A DNA stretch of 64,000 bases from Nitrosomonas communis (GCF_001007935.1 NZ_CP011451.1:124001-188000), one strand, 5' to 3'. Numbered from the stretch's first letter, positions 35,119 through 43,977 are shown. The notes: a model not told the origin generated them from the sequence alone. Program-made: numbers and translations.

Positions 35119-35487
35119 TTAAACATCGTACTTACTCAATTTCCGGGAAATTTCTGATTGCTCTTGTTTTCTTTCCCGATGCTTTTCACACCTTTTCTCA
35201 TGATGATACGTTTTCATTTCTTGCAGCTTGGTATTTTGCTCAGGAGTTAATATCTTTTTTAATCGTGATTGAGTTTCCTCACGAATTGCTTTGTGTTTGT
35301 CGCCCTGCTCTCTCTTTAAAAAGGGCTTCAATTTTTACTTTTTGATCTTCACTTAACCTCAGTTCTCTATTGAGCCGCTCTATTTTTTAGCGCGGTATTG
35401 TTCATGATTTCCTTCCTCGCCTGAATGTGCGACTACCGTCAAAGGTAATACCAAAATAATTACTATACCATATAGTTTTGCATGCAT
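35119..35487 (-). pseudogene. CpxP/Spy-like periplasmic protein, frameshifted
   Basis: Relic of a small periplasmic LTxxQ-type protein (CpxP/Spy family, envelope-stress or metal-linked chaperones). N-terminus MHAKLYGIVIILVLPLTVVAHSG is a signal peptide; a base missing from an A-run near 35395 brings TAG after RAKK. The next frame gives ERLNRELRLSEDQKVKIEALFKER, and a 2-bp change in a GA tract near 35330 moves on to GDKHKAIREETQSRLKKILTPEQNTKLQEM with the LTPEQ motif. The C-terminal Lys/Glu/His-rich tail is intact. Confidence 0.72.
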
Positions 35488-35705
35488 AGTCCAGTTCTCC
35501 TAATGATTAATGATAATCAAGTAGTTTATTACTAGTCTTGAGTTGACTATAGGTAATAAATGTGCAAACAGTTTGCAGCAACTGTGAAAAAAATATGGAA
35601 GTGAAGTGTATGACTAAATTTCAAATCTATCCATGTATACTTCTCATGAATGAAAATTTGGTTTAAGTGAGTGCGCCAATGTCATGAATAGAATAGAATC
35701 GTTGT

Positions 35706-36614
35706 ATGTCCTCACGCTACCGCCTAACCGATCAAGAACTCGCTGAGTTAGAGTTTGAACACCGTCATAATACTGATAAGCGTTATGCTGATCGGGTTAA
35801 GGCTGTTTATCTGTTAGGTAGAGGGGGTCGGTCACCAGGATTGCACACGCCCTGTTGATTGACCGTGAAACGGTACGCAATCACTTCCAGCGATAGGGTA
35901 AAGGCGGTTTGGCTGCCTTGCAAAGAAACAACGCTGGCGGCAGCGACGCTGCGCTTACAGAGGAACAGCAGCGCTTGCTGGATCAGCATCTGCGTGAGAA
36001 TCTCTATCTCACTGCTAAAGAAATCGCGCATTACGTGAAGCAGACGTGGAGGTTGCTTACAGCGAAAGTGGCATGACCCATTTATTACATCGATTGGGCT
36101 ATGTTTACAAAAAACCCAGGTTGATTCCAGGCAAAGCTAATGCTGAGTAGCAAAGGGAGTTTGTTGAATACTATCAACCCCTGAAAGCAAAAAAAAGCAC
36201 CGGATGATCCGATTTATTTCATGGACGCCACGCATCCGCAGCACAACCCAATCGCTGATATGGATGGATCAGACGTGGCCAGGATCATCAAATTCCGAGC
36301 GACACAGGTCGACAACGCATCAACCTCAATGGCGCTATCGATTGCGCTGGACTATGCCCAATCATTCGCTATTGACTCGATCCATGCACAATCCACGAAT
36401 TGAATTGATCTTCCTGCCACCTTATGCACCCGATCTGAATCTGATTGAGCGCTATTGGCGATTCTTCAAAAAAGAAATTCTGTATGATAAATACTATCAA
36501 ACTTTTCCCTTGTTCAAGCAAGCTTGCGATGATTGCTTTGCTGCTTCCAACGGCTATAGGGAAGCGCTACGCTCCTTGTTGACCGATAATTTTCAGATTA
36601 TCGATTGCGCTTGA
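35706..36614 (+). pseudogene. IS630-family transposase, degraded
   Basis: Starts MSSRYRLTDQELAELEFEHR with the helix-turn-helix region of IS630 transposases. A missing T near 35825 shifts the frame (WSVTRIAHALLIDRETVRNHFQR), TAG replaces the Tyr after FQR, a further shift lies near 36045, and another TAG follows GKANAE. The catalytic part reads DPIYFMDATHPQHNP and the DDE tail IELIFLPPYAPDLNLIERYWRFFKKEILY. No clear terminal inverted repeats are seen. Confidence 0.85.
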
Positions 36615-36765
36615 GTGCCGAAATTTGAAGTACGACCAGTATAGAAGAAAAAGGTTAAGCGTCATTGTATGCTATAGTAATTTCTGCTGCTTATAGTTTA
36701 AAGCAGCGCCCGTTTTCTTGATGTTTTTATCAGTCATATATTTGTTATCTTTAGGAGGAACAACA

Positions 36766-37242
36766 GTGAAACAGATACTATTCTCTTTTGTTTTTTTGGG
36801 GTTACTGTTTATATTGCCAGCTTGGGTTATAGCGGGAGAGCACCAATCTGCGCGTGACAGTCAAGTACAGGCTGCCGGACCATATAATCTGGAGCTGATA
36901 GCAAAGGATGGTCAATTGCAGCTGTATGTCACTGATCGCATGCACAATGCAGTGCAAACTAGCGGAGGCTCGGCAAATGCCAATATTATTGACAAAGATG
37001 GCAATCGCGCTACTGTCCAGCTAAAGCCAGTTTTTGGCAATATCATGAGAGGGTCTGGGGATTTCAAGATAACCCCGGATACAAAAATATCTGTGCTCCT
37101 CGCAATGGATGAAAAAGGCACGCATGTGGCACGTTTCTCTTTCAAGGGTAAACCAGAAACTGCACCCGCGCAAACGACTGAAAGCGACAATCATCAACCA
37201 CATGAAGGTGCCTCCGAAAACGGATCTTCCGATGAAGATTGA
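36766..37242 (+). CDS. Exported small protein, possibly metal-resistance associated
   Basis: 158 residues from GTG at 36766, which has AGGAGG eight to nine bases upstream; an ATG at 36718 is less likely. Signal peptide VKQILFSFVFLGLLFILPAWVIAG. The mature part is a single beta-rich domain: GPYNLELIAKDGQLQLYVTDRMHNAVQTSGGSANANIIDKDGNRATVQLKP...KISVLLAMDEKGTHVARFSFKG, with an acidic, His-containing tail (DNHQPHEGASENGSSDED). Similar short periplasmic domains occur beside heavy-metal RND efflux genes, so a metal-related role is possible. The neighbours here are only IS relics. Confidence 0.65.
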   Translation: MKQILFSFVFLGLLFILPAWVIAGEHQSARDSQVQAAGPYNLELIAKDGQLQLYVTDRMHNAVQTSGGSANANIIDKDGNRATVQLKPVFGNIMRGSGDFKITPDTKISVLLAMDEKGTHVARFSFKGKPETAPAQTTESDNHQPHEGASENGSSDED

Positions 37243-37308
37243 AGTTAGATAGCAATTTATTCCGTCAGCTAAGTGGGCCGATGTGACATTTAGCTGACGG
37301 TCGATAGG

Positions 37309-37330
37309 GCTCCAAAAAATGGGAGCTTTT
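37309..37330 (+). terminator. Possible intrinsic terminator
   Basis: GCTCC...GGAGC stem followed by TTTT, about 65 bases after the small exported protein. A longer inverted repeat CCGTCAGCTAA/TTAGCTGACGG (37262-37272 and 37290-37300) lies just before. Confidence 0.5.
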
Positions 37331-37596
37331 CTACGATCAGCCAAAGCAAAGAGGTGTGTTGTTAAATATGGAGTCCATATAATTAAGCAGCGAGTAGATT
37401 TGCATAGTATCGCTGTGTAAATTCTGCTGACGATAGGTAGTCCAATTTTTCCTGTTTGCGCTGCCGGTTATAAAAGATCTCGATATTCGGTAATCTCCTG
37501 TTTTGCTTGCAGTCGTGTTTTAAATTTTCGATGATATACCAATTCGTTTTTAAGAATTCCCCAGAAGCTTTCCATAGGAGCATTGACGCTCCTATG

Positions 37597-38661
37597 TCAA
37601 GTAATTGCAGCAGCATCAGATAAATCTGCGAGAATAAGCGGATACAATTCACGAACAATGTAATGCTTCAGGCAGCGTTGAATTTCTTTGTTTGACATCC
37701 CTTGAGCAGCGCGTCGTGCCACATAACTTTGGGTTCTTGGTTCGCTGCGCATAAGTACCATCGCGATGGTCCATAACGCGTTGTTTGCAGATCGATTGCC
37801 TCCTCGATTTAATCGATGGCGGATAGTTTTTCCAGAGGAAGCCTGCAGTGGATTTACTCCACATAACGCAGCCAAGGCCGCTTCATTCCTTAAACGTTCT
37901 GGATTATCTCCCGCTACGGCAATAAGTGTCGCTGCCGTTTGCGGCCCGACTCCAAACTGATTTCGAAGGCGCTTCGCTGATTGACTTGTCAAACGATCAA
38001 GCGTCACATCGATCTCTTTTAGTTCCGCTGAAAGCATTAGCCAGCGCTTGGCCAGCAAACGAAGTGTTGCAGCTAATGTTTTATGCAAAACACTGCCTTT
38101 TGCCTTCCGAAGTCGTGCACAGCCTGCTACGCATTCCTCCGGTTTGGTTTTCCAGAGTCGTTCACGCAGATCATTCGGTGCACTGATTAATAACGATCTG
38201 AGTTGATTGATGGTTTGTGTTCTTGCCTTGACTGCACTACGTCTGGCAACCGATAACATACGCAGCGCTTCAGCCACGCCTGACTGTGACTTTGGCGTTG
38301 CCGTTGCATTACCGGAAAGTACTGTGCGTGCTGCACTCTCAGCATCAGTCGGATCAGATTTTCCTTGAAGTCGGCGCTTGGCACGATCAGGACGATTGAC
38401 TTCCCATACTTCAATACCCTGTTCGCGCAATAAACGGGCAAGACCAGCGCCATATGTTCCTGTACCCTCAACGCCAGCACGACGAACATTTCCTAATGAT
38501 CGTGCCCACGTCAGTAATTTCAGATAACCTGCTCTATTAGTCGGTATCGAAGTAAGTATCCCTATCACTTTACCTTGATCATTGATGACCACGCCAACAT
38601 GGGTATCTAAATGGGTATCAACGCCAAGAATAACTTCATTTTTAACCAGTGTGCCGTCCAT
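37597..38661 (-). CDS. IS110-family transposase/recombinase
   Basis: 354 residues. N-terminal RuvC-like DEDD domain: LGVDTHLDTHVGVV (first Asp), RAGVEGTGTYGAGLARLL (Glu) and VNRPDRAKRRLQGKSDPTDAESAAR (last two acidic residues). C-terminal Tnp (transposase_20) domain: FGVGPQTAATLIAVAGDNPERL...ALCGVNPLQASSGKTIRHRLNRGGNRSANNALWTIAM, with the catalytic Ser in the QASSGKT region. The ATG at 38661 is preferred over 38667, because AAGGAG has proper spacing only to it. The frame is complete, so the element may be active; IS110 enzymes use a bridge RNA to choose target and donor DNA. Confidence 0.95.
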   Translation of the reverse strand: MDGTLVKNEVILGVDTHLDTHVGVVINDQGKVIGILTSIPTNRAGYLKLLTWARSLGNVRRAGVEGTGTYGAGLARLLREQGIEVWEVNRPDRAKRRLQGKSDPTDAESAARTVLSGNATATPKSQSGVAEALRMLSVARRSAVKARTQTINQLRSLLISAPNDLRERLWKTKPEECVAGCARLRKAKGSVLHKTLAATLRLLAKRWLMLSAELKEIDVTLDRLTSQSAKRLRNQFGVGPQTAATLIAVAGDNPERLRNEAALAALCGVNPLQASSGKTIRHRLNRGGNRSANNALWTIAMVLMRSEPRTQSYVARRAAQGMSNKEIQRCLKHYIVRELYPLILADLSDAAAIT

Positions 38662-38878
38662 ATTCATACTCCTTAATCAAGATTAGTGCATTACCAACCC
38701 CAGTTACCGGACAGGACACTCACGGTGCAAATTCAAGGCTCCTATTAGGTCACGAGTATTGGGCCCGGCAACGCTCGGGGAATACCTGGACCAGATCGAC
38801 AGGTCAACGCAAAGGCACTTCGCCAATCCCAGCACGGGTCAGATCAAGTCAGGCATTCCATGACATATTAAACTGAGT
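38662..38878 (-). ncRNA. Candidate IS110 bridge RNA region
   Basis: Non-coding leader upstream of the transposase, where IS110 elements encode their bridge RNA. Reading the minus strand, it holds TGCTGGGAT (38834-38826), identical to the left target flank (38887-38879); GCGTT (38810-38806), able to pair (one G-T) with AATGC of the right flank; ATAGGAGC (38745-38738), identical to the element's own right end (37595-37588); and TGAGT (38722-38718), complementary to ACTCA at its left end. The order LTG, RTG, LDG, RDG is that of the IS621 bridge RNA. Confidence 0.65.
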
Positions 38879-39544
38879 ATCCCAGCAATCGCGTTTGCCA
38901 CTCATGGAAGAGACTATGTCCAGTTGTTTCAATCTGTCCTGGTAATCATGCGCACAATATTGGCTACCACGATCCGAGTGAAGAACCAACCCCTTTTCTG
39001 GCAGTTTTCTATCAGTTGCGCGAAACAAAGCCTGTATAATCAGATCCGTCGTCATCCTCTCATTCATGGCATAGCCTATTAATTCGCCATTAAATAGCTC
39101 TTTTATGCCAGCCAGGTACAGCCAGCCTTCGTCTGTAGGAATATGGTGATATCGCTGACCCACGCTTTGCCAGGTGCGCTAACAGCAAACTCTCGTTTCA
39201 AAATATTAGGAGCGAACGGTAAATGATGTTTAGAATCGGTCGTGACCTTGAATTTACGCTTTTGCTTACAACGCAAATTTAGCTTCTTGCGAAGCGCTCG
39301 AACACGGTATGCTGTAATCTGCACACCCTGATCTACCAGCTCACATGCAAGCGTTTCACGCCGTAGGTCTCGCGGGTGCGTTGGTGTGCTGCCAGTATTT
39401 CTATTACCAGCCGTGCATTTTTCTGTTCACGCTCACAAGGTGGGCGAGTATTCCAGGCATGAAAACCACTCTCTGAAACATCGAGTACACGGCACATAAG
39501 TGCAACCGGATATTGCTGTCGCAGCGTATCAATCATGCCGTATC

Positions 39545-39847
39545 TCACCGCGACTCCTTCGCGAAATAGGCCGCACACTTTTTTATGAAATCTCTCTCCA
39601 TCTTCACTTCTGCCAGCTCACGTTTGATCCTGGATAACTCCAGTTCAAGCTCAGTCAGTGAGTTCTGCTTTTTACCTACAGTTGTGAGTTCGCCTTGCCG
39701 GTCAGCATAAACCCAGTTCTTTAACGTTCCTTTAGGTAAAGATAATCGTTTTGCTGCTTCAACCAGAGTTAATCCACTTTCTTTAAAAAACTTGACCGAT
39801 TGCTCGCGAAATTCCTGGCTATATCGTGTTCGGGGTAATTGTTCCAT
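39545..39847 (-). CDS. IS3-family orfA (helix-turn-helix transposase subunit)
   Basis: 100 residues, intact. MEQLPRTRYSQEFREQSVKFFKESGLTLVEAAKRLSLPKGTLKNWVYA is the helix-turn-helix DNA-binding part; the C-terminal half LTELELELSRIKRELAEVKMERDFIKKCAAYFAK is a leucine-zipper coiled coil. It normally joins orfB by -1 ribosomal frameshifting; orfB is broken here, so OrfA alone could at most bind the element ends. Confidence 0.9.
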   Translation of the reverse strand: MEQLPRTRYSQEFREQSVKFFKESGLTLVEAAKRLSLPKGTLKNWVYADRQGELTTVGKKQNSLTELELELSRIKRELAEVKMERDFIKKCAAYFAKESR

Positions 39848-39974
39848 CTATATCCTCCATTTCATGTCTATATTTTATGAAACTTTGGACTCCATAAAAC
39901 TCAGCATACCTCACGTCAACATAGCAGGATTAATGCGAATGTTAGCTGCAACTATTATTACTTCAAAGTCATCA

Positions 39975-40844
39975 TTATGCTTTTACCAGCACTGTCAGTG
40001 CGCCGGTTAGTCCTTCGACTACACGTGCCATCTCGACATAGTTGAGCTCTCCGGGGGTATCACTGGCCCGATGATAGTGCGGGTAGCGATAGAATGCTGT
40101 ATCGGTGACCATCACTGCCTGATAGCCTTGCCGCCAGAACGAAATCTGATCACTCCAGGAAACGCCCGGCACGATGGTGGGGCTGGCAAGCGTCTCGTAC
40201 GGAAAATCCGAGCTGGCAGCGAACGCCGCCGCGAATTGTTTGAGCGCACGGCGTGAGTTGAGGTTGGACACGAAGCCGATAAAATTGCCACGATCAGGGT
40301 AGAGCCAGCGCAGTAAGGGAGGATAGCTCTGGCTGCCTGGCTCTTCGCTGTAGCAGCCGAGCATCTCGAACGAGAGCATGATACGGATATTATCATGTCG
40401 CTCACGTGCAGCCTGCGCATAAATCTTGCTTCCCATTTCACCGAAATAGAAGAATGGCGATTCTTCATTCACGAACGCCACTAGCCGCAGTGTGCGCTCA
40501 GGTTTGGCTCCGACGAGAAATCGTGCGATCTCGAGTAGCGCGGCGACGCCGGAAGCGTTGTCATCTGCGCCCGGGCTGCCCGACACGGTATCATAGTGTG
40601 CGCCAGCGAGCACAATCTCACTGGCCTGCTCCCTGCCGCGTATCTCGATCTCGAGATTCTCGCTCCATACGCCGCCTGCATCATAGCCCTGAGCGTGAAC
40701 TTCATAACCCAACTGGCTCCAGGTATCACGAATATAGTCGGCAGCAGCGTACAACGCTTTCGGCTGCCACACGTTGCGTTCGCCGATCTCACTTGCAAGC
40801 TTCTCAACATGCAGCTGCAGCCGTTGTTCAAGTAGTGGTTTCAT
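39975..40844 (-). CDS. M28-family zinc aminopeptidase-like protein
   Basis: 289 residues, no signal peptide, so probably cytoplasmic, whereas many M28 relatives are exported. Co-catalytic zinc motifs: LAGAHYDTVSGSPGADDNASGVAALLEIARFL (His and Asp ligands), VAFVNEESPFF (catalytic and zinc Glu), MLSFEMLG, and the final zinc His in YPHYHRASDTPGELNYVEM. Substrate peptides are unknown. Its start overlaps the stop of the MJ1316-domain gene by four bases, so it is the last gene of a four-gene operon. Base composition is clearly richer in G+C than the surrounding window (38 of 60 in 40501-40560). Confidence 0.9.
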   Translation of the reverse strand: MKPLLEQRLQLHVEKLASEIGERNVWQPKALYAAADYIRDTWSQLGYEVHAQGYDAGGVWSENLEIEIRGREQASEIVLAGAHYDTVSGSPGADDNASGVAALLEIARFLVGAKPERTLRLVAFVNEESPFFYFGEMGSKIYAQAARERHDNIRIMLSFEMLGCYSEEPGSQSYPPLLRWLYPDRGNFIGFVSNLNSRRALKQFAAAFAASSDFPYETLASPTIVPGVSWSDQISFWRQGYQAVMVTDTAFYRYPHYHRASDTPGELNYVEMARVVEGLTGALTVLVKA

Positions 40845-41110
40845 TTTGTTTTACCCCCTGGATGTCGTTGCCAGATAATCATCCCATCTCGCCAAACTTT
40901 TCGCACCCGATGAAACGGGACAGTATGCAATGTGCCATCTTCCTCTTCCGCCTCGAAGGCAAAGTGCTGACCTGGCTCGATGATTATTCGCTCAAGTGGT
41001 ATACGCTTGTGCTGGTGCTCGATTTTATCCTCGTAGGCAAGCTCAAATTTTCCCTTCCCGAATTCTGGATCCCAGCGGATGCGCGCGAGCAGCTCGTGAA
41101 TCGGAATCAT
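40841..41110 (-). CDS. MJ1316 (DUF504) RNA-end-recognition domain protein
   Basis: 89 residues matching the DUF504/UPF0248 family, known also as the MJ1316 RNA cyclic-group end recognition domain. The whole protein is the domain: MIPIHELLARIRWDPEFGKGKFELAYEDKIEHQHKRIPLERI...VPFHRVRKVWRDGMIIWQR, with the conserved LxRIRWD, YEDRxxxxxxxIP and IPxHRVRxV-WRxG elements. It is common in archaea and less so in bacteria. Predicted to recognise RNA 2',3'-cyclic phosphate ends. The position directly after rtcA (4-base overlap), which makes such ends, supports a joint role. Confidence 0.88.
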   Translation of the reverse strand: MIPIHELLARIRWDPEFGKGKFELAYEDKIEHQHKRIPLERIIIEPGQHFAFEAEEEDGTLHTVPFHRVRKVWRDGMIIWQRHPGGKTK

Positions 41111-42147
41111 GATGATTCTCTACGTAATCTCACAGTAATGTATGCAAGATCTGACGATTCAGTTACCTCGAACGTTACCGGCAAGAACTGTTCAATCAGC
41201 CACATCGCGGTACGCGCATGCAGTGAGATATGACGCGTGCTGAATGAGCCACCGCCTAGAAGCGCGAGATAAACAAGTATTTGATCAGCTGCGTGGATAT
41301 CGAGCGCAGCACCCGCGGCAATATCTGTAGCAAGCTCCTCCCCCACAGCCTCACCCAACGTCTCCGCAGTGACGCCCCACTCTGCCACCCGCGCTGCACC
41401 CCGCACAGTATGCTCACTCTCGAGCCAGCAGGTGATAGCGCCACCTGCACCGAAAGCTGCTTCGCGACCCAAAACCTGCGTCTCGATCCTCGCGTGCGTA
41501 CCGTATGTGCCAAGCCGGTTAAGTACCGCCTGCTTCATTCGTAGCGCAATATGCTCAGGAAGATTAGTCACGTGCGCAAGCCCGGAGATGGTTTTGCTGT
41601 ATCCAGACGCCTCGAACACTGCGGATGAGAGCATTGCCGGCTTTACTGCGAGCTCGATCTCGCCACCACCTTGTGGATAGTAGCCGCGGCGTAGCACGCA
41701 CATAGTCACTTGTGCACCGAGTCGTTTGATCAGCGGGATAAGCACTGCACGCAAGTAATCCGCAGCGGGTGCCTGCCGCACGTCAGTACCGCCGGTGATA
41801 TGCACCTTGCAAGGTAGCTGGGTCGCCAGCATGACCGGCAGCAAGGCTTGCAGCACCAGCGTAATGCTGCCTGCCGTGCCTACATCAAAGCGATAATCGC
41901 CACCCTGAAGCGTTGCCGGTCCGAAAACAATTTGGTCTGATCGCAAGGCGAGGCCTTCGATGTTCGCACCGCAAAGCTTGCCCACGGCGTGCACCCCGGC
42001 GAGGTGCTGTGCGGCAAGACCGGGTTTGTCGCGTCGTGTACGAATATTCATAATACGCACATCGATACCAGTAATGGCAGACAATGCGACGGCAAGCCGC
42101 AGGAGCTGACCACCGCCTTCGCCATAACTGCCATCAATCTCAAGCAT
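41107..42147 (-). CDS. rtcA: RNA 3'-terminal phosphate cyclase
   Basis: Converts an RNA 3'-phosphate into a 2',3'-cyclic phosphate using ATP, via a covalent His-AMP. 346 residues, normal length. GEGGGQLLRLAVALSAITG near the start, RTRRDKPGLAAQHLAGV, GTAGSITLVLQALLP, GYYPQGGGEIEL, and the nucleophile His 285 in IHAADQILVYLALLGGGSF. Overlaps the MJ1316 gene by 4 bp. Unlike E. coli there is no rtcB beside it. G+C-rich (43 of 60 in 41341-41400), and with archaeal-type partners, it was probably acquired by transfer. Confidence 0.95.
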   Translation of the reverse strand: MLEIDGSYGEGGGQLLRLAVALSAITGIDVRIMNIRTRRDKPGLAAQHLAGVHAVGKLCGANIEGLALRSDQIVFGPATLQGGDYRFDVGTAGSITLVLQALLPVMLATQLPCKVHITGGTDVRQAPAADYLRAVLIPLIKRLGAQVTMCVLRRGYYPQGGGEIELAVKPAMLSSAVFEASGYSKTISGLAHVTNLPEHIALRMKQAVLNRLGTYGTHARIETQVLGREAAFGAGGAITCWLESEHTVRGAARVAEWGVTAETLGEAVGEELATDIAAGAALDIHAADQILVYLALLGGGSFSTRHISLHARTAMWLIEQFLPVTFEVTESSDLAYITVRLRRESS

Positions 42148-42150
42148 AAG

Positions 42151-43032
42151 TTACCCCCAGAGAAAATAGCGGTGTGCGCCTGGCTTGAGGCTCGGAATAC
42201 GTTGAGCGGCATCGAGCATCACCCGTGCGGCAAATGTGGCAACGTCAAACCGTCCCTCCAGCAGCAACGTGGCATGCGCACCTGTTCGCTCAGTACCGGT
42301 ACGTTCGAGCAGGATACCGCGGCCTTCCTCCTCCAGGGCGGCAATGCTTTCCACTTCGAACACACGTGTCTGCTCACCGACGAAGAGCGGATCAGCAGCG
42401 AGAGCAGCCTCAACTTCATCGAGCGACGTCCTCCCTGAGCCCGCTACGTCCTTTACGTTCTTTGCGAACTCAACATAGACATAGCGGGTCAGTTGCCCCT
42501 GCCCATCACGCATCTCGGTGGAAAGTGCACCTTTTATACCTTCGATATTTTCTACCATTTCGGTATGATGAAGGCTCGCACCTGGTCGGCTGGTGCGCTT
42601 GGTGCGGCCATCAGGAATTAAGGTGGTAAACGCGCGCTCGAACAAAGGCAGCATGCCCGGGTTCCATCCTGCCCCAACAATAGCGCACGTATGATGATGG
42701 CGCGCCGCATTGCCGATGGCATCATAATGCGTCTCAAGTGAAGGCCCTTCCAGCACCGCATTCTCAACGATCGGTATTTCTGCTTGGAGCAATTCGCGTA
42801 CTACGCCAAGGACGATCTCTGCGGGTACACAGATCAAGGCGACATCAACACGCTTCAAGTCACGAATGTGCGTAACTACCGGAATCTTGCCAAGTGGATC
42901 GGGCAATTTCATCGGTGAAACTGGACGCCGAACCACCCCAGCCAATGCCAGATAATCGGTATTACGTAATGCCATTGCACAAGCACGCCCTACTCGCCCA
43001 AAGCCGATGACCACAATGTTAAGCTTCGCCAT
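42151..43032 (-). CDS. Diaminopimelate-dehydrogenase-like NAD(P) oxidoreductase
   Basis: 293 residues. Rossmann fold with IVVIGFGRVGRACAMALRN at 5-23, and AGVVRRPVSP; the middle has PVVTHIRDLKRVDVALICVPAEIVLGVVRELLQ and AIVGAGWNPGMLPLFERAFTTLIPDG, which align with the Gly-Trp-Asp/Asn-Pro-Gly region of meso-diaminopimelate dehydrogenase. The substrate may be DAP or another amino acid derivative; assignment is at the family level. First gene of the operon with rtcA, only three bases before its start; GGAGGG precedes its ATG. Why it travels with RNA-end genes is unclear. Confidence 0.78.
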   Translation of the reverse strand: MAKLNIVVIGFGRVGRACAMALRNTDYLALAGVVRRPVSPMKLPDPLGKIPVVTHIRDLKRVDVALICVPAEIVLGVVRELLQAEIPIVENAVLEGPSLETHYDAIGNAARHHHTCAIVGAGWNPGMLPLFERAFTTLIPDGRTKRTSRPGASLHHTEMVENIEGIKGALSTEMRDGQGQLTRYVYVEFAKNVKDVAGSGRTSLDEVEAALAADPLFVGEQTRVFEVESIAALEEEGRGILLERTGTERTGAHATLLLEGRFDVATFAARVMLDAAQRIPSLKPGAHRYFLWG

Positions 43033-43149
43033 GAGTCTTCCCTCCGTACCTCTTTAGGAAAAGTGTTTGCTGAGCTGTCTAATTTTTTGGGTTATCTTCC
43101 TGTTCGACCTCTCTTTTTACATCAAGTGCCATCCAGATAGGTGTGTATC

Positions 43150-43731
43150 CTAAGGTTTAATCTTTGTTCCCAGCACTTGCAGGAATTTGGCGAGCCAGTC
43201 AGGATGTGCCGGCCAACCCGGAGCAGTAATCAGCTTGCCATCGACATGGGCCTGATCCATTGGAATATCCCTGTACTTTCCACCTGCACGTGTGACGTCC
43301 GGTGCTACCGCCGGATAAGCAGAACATGCCTTACCCTCGATGACTCCGGCTGCCACCAGCAGTTGCGCGCCATGGCAAATGGCAGCAATAGGTTTGTTCG
43401 CTTCTGAAAAATGTTGCACTATTTTGATGACTTTTTCATTCAGACGAATATACTCAGGCGCGCGCCCGCCAGGAATGAGCAGCGCGTCATAATCTTCTGC
43501 CTTAACCTTGGTAAAAGTAGCATTCAACGTAAAGTTGTGGCCTGGCTTTTCGCTATAGGTTTGATCTCCCTCAAAGTCATGTATGGCCGTGCGTACAGTC
43601 TCACCCGCTTTCTTTTTAGGACAGACCGCATGGACGGTATGCCCCACCATCAACAGCGCTTGGAATGGGACCATGACCTCATAGTCTTCCACATAATCGC
43701 CTACCAGCATCAAGATTTTCTTTGCACTCAT
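43150..43731 (-). CDS. DJ-1/PfpI family protein
   Basis: 193 residues of the DJ-1/PfpI class-I glutamine-amidotransferase-like fold. The nucleophile elbow [16 protein letters not shown] carries the reactive Cys, and the Glu of [18 protein letters not shown] is positioned as in PfpI/Yhb[21 protein letters not shown] and [18 protein letters not shown] complete the family pattern. Members are glyoxalases, deglycases or peptidases; the activity here is open. Cytoplasmic. It lies just upstream (117 bp) of the GC-rich operon in the same direction but with ordinary composition. Confidence 0.92.
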   Translation of the reverse strand: MSAKKILMLVGDYVEDYEVMVPFQALLMVGHTVHAVCPKKKAGETVRTAIHDFEGDQTYSEKPGHNFTLNATFTKVKAEDYDALLIPGGRAPEYIRLNEKVIKIVQHFSEANKPIAAICHGAQLLVAAGVIEGKACSAYPAVAPDVTRAGGKYRDIPMDQAHVDGKLITAPGWPAHPDWLAKFLQVLGTKIKP

Positions 43732-43874
43732 TATGAACTCCTTTTTATTGTGTTTTGCGAGTTATCTTTCTGGCAGCTATTGTAGCGAATGGGATGCGGT
43801 AATGGATCGACCGATAGTCCATCCAAGCTGGCTAATGCTGAGAAATTGCGAACAGTTATAGCACCTCACGGTTA

Positions 43875-43977
43875 ATTCCATTTCTAAATCAAAGCTGACT
43901 TTGTCAGCTTCGCCTTGCCGTCTCATCGGTACGGTCTGCAGCTCGTCTTCGCGTCATATTTCATTTAGAAATGGAAT
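43875..43977. repeat. 103-bp MITE-like element
   Basis: ATTCCATTTCTAAATCAAAG at the left and CATTTAGAAATGGAAT at the right, 103 bp, forward orientation. Confidence 0.88.

Larger units (their letters stand above)
37585..38878 (-). mobile_element. IS110-family element inserted in IS3 orfB
   Basis: About 1294 bp, defined by the interruption of the orfB codons for DCWD|NAPMES. No terminal inverted repeats, as is usual for IS110. One intact transposase gene preceded by a ~217-bp non-coding leader. The exact junction is ambiguous by one or two bases. Confidence 0.88.
37383..39578 (-). pseudogene. IS3-family transposase orfB, frameshifted and split by IS110
   Basis: DDE transposase in pieces. MCGLFREGVAVRYGMIDTLRQQYPVALMCRVLD...TYGVKRLH is followed by a one-base loss near 39343, then QGVQITAYRVRALRKKLNL to KAWVSDIT, another one-base loss near 39150, then IPTDEGWLYLAGIKELFNGELIGYAMN and LVLHSDRGSQYCAHDYQ, ending at GKRDCWD where the IS110 element enters. 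The rest, NAPMESFWGILKNELVYHRKF...IEIFYNRQRKQEKLDYL, resumes at 37584 and contains a 2-bp deletion. It cannot make an active enzyme. Confidence 0.88.
37367..39896 (-). mobile_element. IS3-family element interrupted by IS110
   Basis: Outer inverted repeats TATGGAGTCCA (37367-37377) and TGGACTCCATA (39886-39896). Subtracting the inserted 1294 bp leaves about 1236 bp, the usual IS3 size. orfA is intact, orfB is frameshifted and split. A clear target duplication is not seen. Confidence 0.85.
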
